Assembly (NCBI RefSeq): GCF_000024265.1
Contig: NC_013204.1
Coordinates: forward strand, 2,034,180 to 2,098,179
DNA from: Eggerthella lenta DSM 2243
GTDB taxonomy: Bacteria > Actinomycetota > Coriobacteriia > Coriobacteriales > Eggerthellaceae
Length of the DNA: 64,000 nucleotides
Direction: 5' to 3'
The translations under genes were made by a program, and so were the position numbers. The notes beneath the pieces were generated by a model. That model did no database searches. It had not been told where the DNA came from and was given only the letters and a program-made list of their open reading frames with translations. Positions 41,785 to 52,491 of the stretch are shown here, piece after piece. Every line of letters starts with the position of its first letter. Position 1 is the first letter of the stretch.

Positions 41785-43350
41785 ATGGAATCGTTCAACA
41801 TCCATAAGGAACGCCAGGTGCGCGAAGGCATCGCCCATGGTTTGATGTCCGATCGGGTGATGCTGTACGCTTCACCCGACTTCGATCATCTCCAGATGCA
41901 GGAAATCAGATGGGCGCTCGAGGAGGGGCTGGATAGCGAGCTCGTCTCCCTTTTCGCCGACCCCCGCATAGCTTGGGTTTCAATGCACTCGATCCGCTCT
42001 GCGGCTGCGCAAGGTCTTTCTTCGGAGCAGGTGAGACTTTTATCGCAACCCGCATTGTCCCTCATGCAAATCCAGGAGATCGTCCAGGGTTTTGAAAAAG
42101 GGCTCTCCCTCGAGCAGGCTGCCGTGTATGCGAGACCGGAAATCGACTGGGAAACAATGCGGCGGATCCGCGAGGCGTTCGAGTCCGGCTTCGATGAGGA
42201 TCAAGCCCGCCTGTACGCCAGCCCCTCTTTCAACGAGGCCCAAGCCGAACAAATACACAAGGGTTTTTCCGCCGGCCTTGCTCTTGGCCAAGTGAATTCA
42301 TACGCCCATCCAAAATACCCTGCCTCCCAGATGGAACAGATACGGTTGGGGCTGGAGCACGGATTGCCCGAAGCGAGCGTGAACGCATACGCGCAGAACT
42401 CTTTTTCCGCCGATCAAATGGAGCAGATCAGGCTGGGGATGGAACATGGGCTGTCCCTTGCCCAGATTTCCGCATACGCGCAAGCCGCCTACCCCTGGAG
42501 CCAGATGGCGCTTATGCGATCGGGGTTGGAAAAGGGTTTCAACGCGGATCAATTGAGCTTGCTTTCCTCGCCGGATTTCGATTTCTGGCAGCTGGGGACG
42601 ATATTGAGGGGGTTGGAGTCGGGCTTGTCTGTCGAACAGGTCAAAACGTATGCTCGCCCTACCTTCGATGCGGGCCAGATGGATCAAATTCTCCTCGGAT
42701 TGCAGGAGGGCCTTGCGAACGACGAGCTGTCCCTGTACGCTTCAAGCTCGTTCGACGCCGCCCAAATGGCGCAAATTCGAAAAGGGCTGGGCGAGAACAT
42801 CCCCCTCGACCATATCCGGGTTTTTGCAAACCCTCATTTCGAAACCAAGCAAATGGAGCAGATACTCCGGGGCTTCGAGCAGAGATTGTCCCTCGACGAA
42901 GTCCTCACCTATGCCCTTCCCGATTTGACCTGGTACGAAATGAAAAAGCAACGAAGGAGCCTGGGCAACGGCAAGGCGCGCAAAGGCGCGCACGCGCCAA
43001 ACGAAACCGACGACCAACCCGACGAAAGAATGTTCGCCTTCTCCTACACTAAAACGTATTCGAAGCGCTTCTACGTATACGCGGACAGCAGAGAGGCAGC
43101 CCAGAAGTTCATCGAGGACAGGATCGAATCCGCTGGGGGGATTCCCGTGGAGGATCTCGAGCTCGCCGAGGCTGCGGTCACCTACGATCAGAGCCTTACC
43201 GAGAATCTTTACGAGCATCCAACCGCCATCATGGAGAAGGACATCTACAGACTGCCTTCGAGCAATGCGCTCGCAAGCGCCAGGCAAGCAGGCGGAGCGG
43301 GCATTGCCAGCAAGCTGTTTAAGAGATCGGGCCAGCAAAATCGAGCATGA
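41785..43350 (+). CDS. Protein with thirteen 29-residue helical repeats
   Basis: 521 residues without signal or membrane segments. Residues 10-386 are thirteen tandem units of 29 residues with consensus near EQIRxGLExGLSxEQVxxYAxPxFDxxQM, probably an alpha-solenoid. A C-terminal domain (FSYTKTYSKRFYVYADSREAAQKFIEDRIES) faintly resembles the DpnD/PcfM family. Such repeats are known in mobile and accessory genes of gut bacteria, without assigned function. It is the first gene of the plus-strand operon, and its stop overlaps the next ATG by four bases. Confidence 0.82.
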   Translation: MESFNIHKERQVREGIAHGLMSDRVMLYASPDFDHLQMQEIRWALEEGLDSELVSLFADPRIAWVSMHSIRSAAAQGLSSEQVRLLSQPALSLMQIQEIVQGFEKGLSLEQAAVYARPEIDWETMRRIREAFESGFDEDQARLYASPSFNEAQAEQIHKGFSAGLALGQVNSYAHPKYPASQMEQIRLGLEHGLPEASVNAYAQNSFSADQMEQIRLGMEHGLSLAQISAYAQAAYPWSQMALMRSGLEKGFNADQLSLLSSPDFDFWQLGTILRGLESGLSVEQVKTYARPTFDAGQMDQILLGLQEGLANDELSLYASSSFDAAQMAQIRKGLGENIPLDHIRVFANPHFETKQMEQILRGFEQRLSLDEVLTYALPDLTWYEMKKQRRSLGNGKARKGAHAPNETDDQPDERMFAFSYTKTYSKRFYVYADSREAAQKFIEDRIESAGGIPVEDLELAEAAVTYDQSLTENLYEHPTAIMEKDIYRLPSSNALASARQAGGAGIASKLFKRSGQQNRA

Positions 43351-43919
43351 GACGACGAGAAGACAACAGCCGCTTTGAAGGGGAAGGCAGAACGCCTCGC
43401 CCGCATTCGACCCGCCGTGCGCGCACGATAGGGCGGGTGCTGCTCGCAGCACTCCTTCTGGCGGCGATCGCGTACGCCAGCAACGTCCTGCTCGCCCCTC
43501 GCGGCAATGAGGCGCCCTCCACCAAGAATCGAGAAAAACCATCCGCCGAGCAGGCGGAACAGGCGACGGAAAAGCAGCTGGGCGTCGTGTTCGAGAAACA
43601 GGAAGGCGACAGCACCGATGAGACCATCGGATTGTCGGACACGGAAGCCCTCAGCGCGCTCACCGATCCGCAATGGGGTTCAGGGCCGTTTTCAACAGCG
43701 GTCATCGCCCGCGCGATAGCGGAAGGCTATCAGATCGACGCGGGGAAGAGCGGTGTCGTTCGTAGCAGCATCCAAGAAGATCAGGGAGGAAATCTTGTAT
43801 ATGGAGACATACGCGTTGTCGAGCAAGGAGGAAACAAGCTGGGCACGCTGTACTTTTCGTTTGACAAGGAGGCGTCTGACTTGCTCTTCACGAACAATCC
43901 TCCAAACGACATGCACTGA
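43347..43919 (+). CDS. Membrane-anchored protein of unknown function
   Basis: 190 residues: an Arg-rich N-terminus, one membrane helix (about 28-47), an acidic linker and a C-terminal extracytoplasmic domain with no motif I recognise. It is coupled to the repeat-protein gene (ATGA) and followed by a 13-C tract. Confidence 0.72.
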   Translation: MRRREDNSRFEGEGRTPRPHSTRRARTIGRVLLAALLLAAIAYASNVLLAPRGNEAPSTKNREKPSAEQAEQATEKQLGVVFEKQEGDSTDETIGLSDTEALSALTDPQWGSGPFSTAVIARAIAEGYQIDAGKSGVVRSSIQEDQGGNLVYGDIRVVEQGGNKLGTLYFSFDKEASDLLFTNNPPNDMH

Positions 43920-43924
43920 CGACG

Positions 43925-43937
43925 CCCCCCCCCCCCC
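43925..43937 (+). repeat. Poly-C(13) tract upstream of the CpaE-like gene
   Basis: Thirteen C, starting five bases after the stop of the membrane protein and ending 30 bases before the ATG of the CpaE-like gene. It is the longest homopolymer I noticed in the window and intergenic, so length changes would alter spacing rather than reading frame. Confidence 0.92.
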
Positions 43938-43967
43938 GGACCAAGCCATTTCGAAAGGAACACATCC

Positions 43968-44990
43968 ATGTTTCGAGCGCGCATAGGTATCATAACCACC
44001 CCGAATCGGGCACGCAACTTCAGTTCTTGCCTTACGGAGTACGAGGTGCTGCCCAGCACGGAATGGTACACCGATCCTTGCGTCGACATACGGAGCGTGC
44101 TGGAGGAATGGCGGGACGCTCGGATAGCCGCCGCGGTCATCGACGAGGGAACGCTCGTGTTCTCGCCTGACTCCCTCGACGAACTCGCGCAGTGGTGTCT
44201 CGAGCCCTCGTCTCCCCCGTTCCCGATCGTGTTCATCGGACTGGAGGACGACATGCTCGACCCGCGCATGCAACGAACCATCAAAGAGATCGCGTACGGC
44301 GGGATCGTGTACCCCAGCCGCGAGCCGAGCGTTTGGCAAGCTGTCGGTAAACGACTCGATGCGATCGTTTCCACGGAAGTCACCGCAACGCACAACCTCG
44401 ACAGCCGCATCGGCTCCATGCTCGAAGAGGGCATCTGCCAGCAAGAAGACAGCATCGTCGCCCAAAAGGAGGATCGAGCAATGTTCATCAATCGCAAAAA
44501 ACACGCTCAAGACGTCGAAAAGGAGATCTTCGAATCCCTGGGAGGGAACAACGGGCGCGCCGAGCGAGCTGCCTCCGAGGACTTCTTCGCCTCGACGCCC
44601 ACGCCACCCTATCCTCAAAGCAACGGCATCGAAAACGCGGCGGGAGCGAGAGCCGTGCATTCGGGAGGCGAAACCGATGCGCGCCCATCCTTCCGCATCG
44701 ATACGAGAGCGGAGAAGACGATGCCTCCGCTGTTCGATGCGGAAGGGAGCATAGTCAACGCTCCGAAAGGGGCGGACGATGCGCCGATGAGACCGGCGCA
44801 TCCGTCTCGCCCCTTAGAAGAGAAAGAGCCCCTTCATCAACATCCCGAATCGTTTTCCCCGCGTCAGGCTTCATCGAACGGGGCAAAGCGCGCATCCGAC
44901 GAGCGTGACGCGTTAAGCGGCGCAGAAGTGCAAGTATCAGTACCGAACACAGGTGAGGTTTTGGAAAAGCTCAACGAATTGCTCGATTAA
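43968..44990 (+). CDS. CpaE/TadZ-like protein, N-terminal part (ends at an in-frame stop)
   Basis: 340 residues with AAGGAA upstream. Residues 1-125 resemble the degenerate receiver domain of CpaE/TadZ (AAVIDEGTLVFSPDSLDEL, FIGLEDD, YGGIVYP). The rest is a hydrophilic linker. The frame ends ELLD-TAA, but the same frame stays open for the next 98 codons without a start codon and leads into an ATPase-like domain. One full-length protein of about 644 residues was therefore interrupted by a nonsense change, or the stop is read through. CpaE/TadZ proteins position the Tad machine. Confidence 0.7.
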   Translation: MFRARIGIITTPNRARNFSSCLTEYEVLPSTEWYTDPCVDIRSVLEEWRDARIAAAVIDEGTLVFSPDSLDELAQWCLEPSSPPFPIVFIGLEDDMLDPRMQRTIKEIAYGGIVYPSREPSVWQAVGKRLDAIVSTEVTATHNLDSRIGSMLEEGICQQEDSIVAQKEDRAMFINRKKHAQDVEKEIFESLGGNNGRAERAASEDFFASTPTPPYPQSNGIENAAGARAVHSGGETDARPSFRIDTRAEKTMPPLFDAEGSIVNAPKGADDAPMRPAHPSRPLEEKEPLHQHPESFSPRQASSNGAKRASDERDALSGAEVQVSVPNTGEVLEKLNELLD

Positions 44991-45902
44991 TTCAAGCTGC
45001 TCGAGCGCATTGAGAGATCGGGCAGCTCGACGATTGGCGCAGAGTCGAGGCCGGGCGCCGAGATTCCGTTCTCCTCTGCGGGATCGTCGGAGGCCGAGCC
45101 CGATCGCCGTCAGAGGCACGAGTCCGATGAGGGCACGACGTTCTCAAGACCGACGGAACCCTTTTACGATAAAACGGCACACATCGACTCGCACAAATCG
45201 CGGAGCGCCAAAGAAAACAACCTGGAATATCCGGAAGGCAACTGCCTCATTTCCATTGCAGGGCTTCCGAACAATTGTAGTCAAGTGCATCTTGGGATGG
45301 CTGCGAGCTTATGGCTCGCGAGCCTCGGATACAAGACGTGTTTCGTGTTCTCGGACAAAATGCAATTCACATCGATGCGCGCCGCGTTGGACGTGAGCGA
45401 TCTGACGAACGGATCGTACCGATTCGAGCGGTGCGATTTCTACTATTGGAGCAAAGAATCCTCCTATATCGGGCTGTACGACTATGTGATCATAGATTGC
45501 GGGACCCTCATGTTCTCGAACCATTCGAAATCCTACATGAAGGAACAGTTCTGCAAGGCCGACGTATCCATCATGTGCGCCTCCGGGGCGCCTTGGAACG
45601 TCTACCTCATTGCCGAGACGCTCAAAATGATTCAAGCCAAAGAACTCATTCGGTGGAGATGGTTCTTCACGGATGCGACAGCGGGTTTCATTCGGGAAAT
45701 AAAGCCCGCTTTCGACAACCTGAAGAAACGCCTCTCCCACACAACCGAATTCAAACACCTCTACCTGCTCGACAACACGAGCGCCCTTGACTCATCGGAT
45801 GAGGTTCCCTCGCTTGAACAGGCTCTTTATAACGTGTTGCCCACCGGCTTGCGCAACACGATCCGCAAGCAAAATTATGGAAACGACCCCGAGCGCGAGT
45901 AG
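44991..45902 (+). pseudogene. CpaE/TadZ-like protein, ATPase part (no start of its own)
   Basis: Open in the frame of the preceding gene from the codon after TAA 44988-44990. The first usable start is GTG 45285, which would cut into the first strand of the domain (ISIAGLPNNCSQ). MinD/ParA-like features: a degenerate P-loop lacking the Lys and Thr, and YDYVIIDCGTL as Walker B. The degenerate P-loop suggests little or no ATPase activity even when intact. From GTG 45285 only 205 residues would be made. Confidence 0.7.
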
Positions 45903-45966
45903 CGAACAACCAAACTAGGAGGTAAAACCGTGATCAGCAAACACACCAAACGAACCAGCGATCAAC

Positions 45967-46953
45967 ATGAAGAAAACCTTCAACCTGAACGAAACCGCGC
46001 CGGACGAGCCCATGGGCGCGCACGATCCGTTGAGAACGACAGAGGGGTGGAAAAGCCCCCTCGATCTTGAGGCGTTCTCCTCAAGCCCTCTTTACGAGGA
46101 AGCGCCTCGTCCCGCCGAAGCCGACGGCGATGCGAGGCGCGGCAACCACGCGCGTGAAACGATCGATCGCCGAGCGTGCGCAGACGGAGCTGCGCTGAGA
46201 GGATCCCACGCCGAGCCGATGGCGGCACCAGACGAACCGGCTTCCGTGCGCACCGCGTTCCAGGCGGTTCCAGGATCGCTTCCGAGCAAGACGCCCCGGG
46301 AACCGAACGACGGCATGACGAAATCCTCTTTGAGGTCCACCGTCGAGCGAGCCGAGGAGATGAGCTCGGTCTTGGCCGAGGCGATGATGGAGCTTTCCCG
46401 CAAAACCGAATCGGCGCACGCCATCGCCCAGAACATAGACCACGTGGCAAACGAGGCGATCGAGCGCATAGAATCGACCATCAGGAAGTCTTTCGACGCC
46501 AACCCCCTTCGCGAATCAGGCGGTGCCCTCGGCCCGGACGATCTGGAAAAGCTCGAAGCAAGCTTGGCAGACATGCTCGAGGACGAATACAAGCGCCATG
46601 CTCGTTCGCTCGCCTCGGCTGCGGCCTCGCAAGCGAACGACGGCAATCTCAAAGACTCGGAGCTGTGGGATTCTCTGACCTTGTACATTTCGGAGAAGAT
46701 GAGCCTTCTTGAATCGGAGTTGGAAAAAAAGATGATGCAATCAGGGCAGGCCTCGAATGCGCCCGCCCCCGTCGGCGAAGGCGAAAGGTCTCTCGAGGAG
46801 CGGTTCCTTCTTCTGGAGCAGCAATGCAAGAAGAGCCGGAAGTCGACCATCCTCATGGGCTCGTGCTTTTTCGCATCCCTGGCGGCTATCGCGATTTCGC
46901 TCGGATCGGGCATGAGCTTCCAGCAGATCTTCTCCGTACTGCTTGGAGGCTGA
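45967..46953 (+). CDS. Coiled-coil, C-terminally anchored membrane protein
   Basis: 328 residues that I do not recognise: a disordered acidic N-terminal half, coiled-coil segments (about 115-165 and 195-250) and one membrane helix near the C-terminus (about 295-318). The best ribosome site (AGGAGGT, 45917-45923) belongs to a GTG at 45930 in another frame that closes after about 46 codons, so the start is uncertain. It is part of the plus-strand accessory operon. Confidence 0.68.
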   Translation: MKKTFNLNETAPDEPMGAHDPLRTTEGWKSPLDLEAFSSSPLYEEAPRPAEADGDARRGNHARETIDRRACADGAALRGSHAEPMAAPDEPASVRTAFQAVPGSLPSKTPREPNDGMTKSSLRSTVERAEEMSSVLAEAMMELSRKTESAHAIAQNIDHVANEAIERIESTIRKSFDANPLRESGGALGPDDLEKLEASLADMLEDEYKRHARSLASAAASQANDGNLKDSELWDSLTLYISEKMSLLESELEKKMMQSGQASNAPAPVGEGERSLEERFLLLEQQCKKSRKSTILMGSCFFASLAAIAISLGSGMSFQQIFSVLLGG

Positions 46954-46956
46954 GCG

Positions 46957-47364
46957 ATGGGCCTGTCAGCACTGCAGAAGCTACGATTCGAATTCGACAT
47001 GCGCCGACGCTACGTCGCGATCCGCACAAGAGGCCAAACGGTTGCGACGGATGTTCTTTGGGCCCGGAGCTTTCTCGCGCGAGGACGCGGGCTTCTCGGC
47101 ACTCACGGGCTCACACCCGGACGTGACGGATGTCTGCTTGATCCCTGCCGCCGGATTCATTGCCATGGAATGAAATACCCGATCGATACGATCCACCTGA
47201 GCAGGGAGTTCTATATCGTTGGGCTGGAGCGTGTCGATATCGGCAAAACGGGAGCGCGGTTCAAAGGATCGCGTTGCGTACTGGAGCTCGCCTCGGGCGA
47301 AATCGAGCGCTGCGGTTTGAAGGCGGGCGACAGGCTGTCCATAGACCCCAGCCGCGTCGGTTAG
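46957..47364 (+). CDS. DUF192-family protein
   Basis: 135 residues. The C-terminal two thirds contain the DUF192 core (MKYPIDTIHLSREFYIVGLE, VLELASGEIERCGLKAGD). No signal peptide is visible, although many DUF192 proteins are exported. It starts three bases after the preceding stop and ends the operon. Function of the family is unknown. Confidence 0.8.
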   Translation: MGLSALQKLRFEFDMRRRYVAIRTRGQTVATDVLWARSFLARGRGLLGTHGLTPGRDGCLLDPCRRIHCHGMKYPIDTIHLSREFYIVGLERVDIGKTGARFKGSRCVLELASGEIERCGLKAGDRLSIDPSRVG

Positions 47365-47385
47365 CGCGGGCGGTCGAGAGCGCAT

Positions 47386-48957
47386 CTACGCCAGCAGGCT
47401 CTTTCCCGTCATGACGGCGGGAGCTTCGAGGCCGACGAGCTCGAGCAGCGTGGGAGCGATGTCGCAGAGCGCTCCCTGACGGGCGTCCAACGTGCGTCCT
47501 GTTCCCGCGAAGTCGACGAGCGCGAACGGCACAGGCGCCGTGGTATGGGCCGTGAAGGGGCTGCCGTCCTCGGCGAGCATCTTGTCGGCGTTGCCGTGGT
47601 CGGCCGTGATGAGCGCCGTGCCTCCCTTGCGCTCGAGAGCGGCCAGCACCTGGGACACGCCCGCATCCACCGCCTCGATGGCGGCCACGGCGGCCGGGAT
47701 GACGCCCGTATGCCCCACCATGTCGGGGTTCGCGAAGTTCACGATGTACACGTCGGCCTCGTCCGCGTCGATGGCCGCGGCCAGCGTGGCGGCCACGTCA
47801 GGCTCGCTCATCTCAGGTTTCAGGTCGTAGGTGGCAACCTTGGGGCTGGGGATGAGCGCGCGCTCCTCCCCCGCTTTCGGCTCCTCGCGCCCGCCGTTCA
47901 GAAAGAACGTCACGTGGGCGTACTTCTCGGTCTCGGCGATGTGGTACTGCGCAAGGCCCGCCTCGGCCAGCACGTCGGCCAGCACCTCCTCGGGGAACTC
48001 CTTGGGATAGGCCACCGGAGCGGGTATCTCGGGGTCGTACTCGGTCAGGCACACGAAGCTCACCTGCGGGCGCGCGCCGCGCTCGAAACCCGCGAAGGCA
48101 GGGTCCACCAGCGCGCGCGTGATCTCGCGGGCGCGGTCGGGGCGGAAGTTGAAGAACACGACCGCGTCGCCGTCGCGCACGCCGCGCCCGGTCAGCGCCG
48201 TGGGCACGACGAACTCGTCGGTGACGTCCACGGCGTAGGAAGCGGCCATGACCTCGGCGGCCGTCGCGTCCGCGCGCGGCTCGGCGGCCACAACGGCGCG
48301 CCACGCCTGCTCGACGCGCTCCCACCGGTTGTCGCGGTCCATGGCGTAGTAGCGTCCCGAGATGCTGCCGATTTCGGCCGTGCAGCCCTCATCCGTCAGC
48401 TCGGCGAGCACGCCTTCCAGCTCGTCCAGATAGCCCGCACCGCTCTTCGGCGGCACGTCTCGGCCGTCCATGAAGCAGTGCACCACGATATGCGATGCCC
48501 CGGCCTCCTTCGCAGCGCGCGCGAGCGCGTAGAGGTGCTCGTTGGAGGAATGGACGCCGCCGTCAGACACGAGCCCCATGAGGTGCAGCGCCGCCCCCGG
48601 CCGTGCGGCCGCCGCGAACGCCTCGTTCAGCACGGGGTTCGCCGCCAGCGAACCGTCGGCGCAGGCACGGTTGATGCGGGTGAGCTCCTGGAACACCACG
48701 CGCCCGGCGCCGATGTTGAGGTGTCCCACCTCGGAGTTGCCCATCTGCCCCGCGGGCAGGCCCACGGCCTCGCCCGATGCCTCGAGCTTGGTCCACGGAC
48801 GGGTGGCGAACACCTCGTCGAGGCACGGCGTGCGCGCCTGAGAGATGGCGTTTCCCGGGCCCGGCTCGGCCAGGCCGAAGCCGTCCATGATGATAAGGCA
48901 TGCGGGAAGGGTAAGGTTTTCGGCTGATGCCGCACGGGATTCTTCGACTGCGCTCAC
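47386..48957 (-). CDS. gpmI: 2,3-bisphosphoglycerate-independent phosphoglycerate mutase
   Basis: 523 residues of iPGM. Metal site IIMDGFG and catalytic Ser75 in QMGNSEVGHLNIGAGR, later HCFMDGRDVPP, FFNFRPDRARE and TADHGNAD with a second metal site. It interconverts 3- and 2-phosphoglycerate. The only in-frame start upstream of the conserved region is GTG 48957, which lies inside a repeat-like element that also supplies the first residues. It is the last gene of gap-pgk-tpiA-gpmI. Confidence 0.93.
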   Translation of the reverse strand: MSAVEESRAASAENLTLPACLIIMDGFGLAEPGPGNAISQARTPCLDEVFATRPWTKLEASGEAVGLPAGQMGNSEVGHLNIGAGRVVFQELTRINRACADGSLAANPVLNEAFAAAARPGAALHLMGLVSDGGVHSSNEHLYALARAAKEAGASHIVVHCFMDGRDVPPKSGAGYLDELEGVLAELTDEGCTAEIGSISGRYYAMDRDNRWERVEQAWRAVVAAEPRADATAAEVMAASYAVDVTDEFVVPTALTGRGVRDGDAVVFFNFRPDRAREITRALVDPAFAGFERGARPQVSFVCLTEYDPEIPAPVAYPKEFPEEVLADVLAEAGLAQYHIAETEKYAHVTFFLNGGREEPKAGEERALIPSPKVATYDLKPEMSEPDVAATLAAAIDADEADVYIVNFANPDMVGHTGVIPAAVAAIEAVDAGVSQVLAALERKGGTALITADHGNADKMLAEDGSPFTAHTTAPVPFALVDFAGTGRTLDARQGALCDIAPTLLELVGLEAPAVMTGKSLLA

Positions 48958-49116
48958 TTCGCTCGCTCCGCTCGGTATGACGGGAGGCGGCGCGGAGTGC
49001 GCGCCGCCGGGACAACAGGTTCTCAGATCCGCCGTCCGAAGCGAAGCTTCGACGAAGAACCTCCGTTGACGAGAAGGCCCTTCGACCCGCTTCGCTCGCC
49101 CGGGACGGCGACAGGG
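48936..49116. repeat. Extragenic repeat-like sequence between tpiA and gpmI
   Basis: Positions 48936-48981 carry GGATTCTTCGACTGCG followed by CTTCGCTCGCTCCGCTCGGTATGAC, a form of the widespread TTCGACT...CGCTC...GTATGAC extragenic element. Fragments of similar wording (CTTCGACCCGCTTCGCTCG, 49080-49098) occur further along. The region holds no gene and looks like degraded repeat copies. Confidence 0.55.
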
Positions 49117-49890
49117 CTACAGGCAGGCGTTGATCAGCTGCACGAAAGACGCCGCCTTCAGGCTGGCGCCTCCGATGAGGCCGCCGTCGATGTTCGGCTG
49201 GGCCATGAGGCCCTCGACGTTGCCCGGGTTCATGGAGCCGCCGTACAGCACGCGCATCTCCTCGGCGACCTCCGCGCCGTACAGGTCGGCGAGCGTCGCG
49301 CGGATGGCGGCGCAGACGGCCTCGGCCTGCTCGGGCGTGGCCGTGCGCCCCGTGCCGATGGCCCAGATGGGCTCGTAGGCCACCACGCAGCGCTGCGCGT
49401 CGGCGGCGTCCACGCCGGCGAACGCGGCGCGCACCTGGGCGCACACGAACTCCTCGGTGGTGCCCTCGTCGCGCACGGCCAGCGACTCGCCCACGCACAC
49501 GATGGCGTACAGGCCCGCCTCGACGAGCGCCTTCACCTTGCGGTTCACGTCCTCGTTCGTCTCGCCGAACAGCTCGCGGCGCTCGGAGTGGCCAACGATG
49601 CTGCCCGCGCAGCCGATCTCCTTGATCATGGGCACCGAGATCTCTCCGGTGTAGGCGCCGGAGGGCTCCCAGTACACGTTCTGGGCGTTCACGGCCACCT
49701 TCGTCTTGTCGAAGTCGAGCACGGTCTTGGCCGGCTTGAGGTCGACGTAGGGCGGGCAGATGACGATGTCGACGTCCTCGCCCCAGGTCTCCTTGTCGTA
49801 CTGGTTGGAGATCTCCTGCGTCAGCACCACGGCCTCGGCGATGGTGTTGTTCATCTTCCAGTTGCCTGCCATCATGGGTTTGCGCGCCAT
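49117..49890 (-). CDS. tpiA: Triosephosphate isomerase
   Basis: 257 residues. AGNWKMN near the N-terminus, catalytic His in VGHSERRE, Glu in AYEPIWAIGTG and the phosphate loop LYGGSMNP. It interconverts dihydroxyacetone phosphate and glyceraldehyde 3-phosphate. AAGGAAG precedes the ATG. Confidence 0.96.
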   Translation of the reverse strand: MARKPMMAGNWKMNNTIAEAVVLTQEISNQYDKETWGEDVDIVICPPYVDLKPAKTVLDFDKTKVAVNAQNVYWEPSGAYTGEISVPMIKEIGCAGSIVGHSERRELFGETNEDVNRKVKALVEAGLYAIVCVGESLAVRDEGTTEEFVCAQVRAAFAGVDAADAQRCVVAYEPIWAIGTGRTATPEQAEAVCAAIRATLADLYGAEVAEEMRVLYGGSMNPGNVEGLMAQPNIDGGLIGGASLKAASFVQLINACL

Positions 49891-49910
49891 GCGAACTTCC
49901 TTTCCATCGA

Positions 49911-49945
49911 AACGCCCCGGACGGGAACCGTCCCCGTCCGGGGCA
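49911..49945 (-). terminator. Hairpin between pgk and tpiA
   Basis: Stem GCCCCGGACGG/CCGTCCGGGGC with a short loop. It lacks a convincing T-tract and may be an attenuator or mRNA processing signal within the glycolytic operon. Confidence 0.55.
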
Positions 49946-49957
49946 ATCGCCTGCTTG

Positions 49958-51142
<1,185 letters not shown>

Positions 51143-51163
51143 GGGGCCCTCCTGTCTAAACGA

Positions 51164-51193
51164 GAAACGAGCCTGCCAAGGCAGGCTCGTTTC
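51164..51193 (-). terminator. Hairpin between gap and pgk
   Basis: Perfect 14-bp stem GAAACGAGCCTGCC/GGCAGGCTCGTTTC with a two-base gap, so the true loop is larger. On the minus strand it is followed by TCGTTTAG. It could partially terminate transcription so that gap mRNA exceeds pgk mRNA. Confidence 0.65.
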
Positions 51194-51204
51194 GGGGAAT
51201 GCTG

Positions 51205-52218
<1,014 letters not shown>

Positions 52219-52254
52219 TCAGATACTCGCACTAAGAATTGCAGGAACGCCCCG

Positions 52255-52284
52255 ATCATAGCGGTAGCCGCCCAGATGCTGCAA
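52255..52284 (-). promoter_or_regulatory. Promoter of the glycolytic operon
   Basis: On the minus strand TTGCAG (-35, 52279-52284) and TATGAT (-10, 52255-52260) with an 18-bp spacer, about 50 bases upstream of gap. Confidence 0.6.
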
Positions 52285-52491
52285 GCCTTATCTGGCAGCC
52301 GTATAAAAAAAGCAACCGAACAGGCCATTCACAGAAGTTTCACACCGCTCGCCGAGGGGCTCCGCACCCGGTGCGCGCCGTACAGCAGCGCGCTTCTCCC
52401 AGCATCGGCCAGTTCGCCCGATCCGTCCGTGTCGCACAGCCGACGGCTGCGGTAAGGTGCCCGTAGACGCACGTCCGACCGAAGGAGCAGC

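Noticed and set aside
41785-43350. Possible CRISPR-like tandem repeat
   Set aside because: The 87-base periodicity is a protein repeat in an intact reading frame; the DNA units are diverged and there are no cas genes.
25957-47364. The whole Tad locus as an integrative element
   Set aside because: No integrase, relaxase, transfer genes or direct repeats at its borders; tRNA-Leu lies nearby at 25.5 kb but shows no duplicated 3' end at 47.4 kb by eye.
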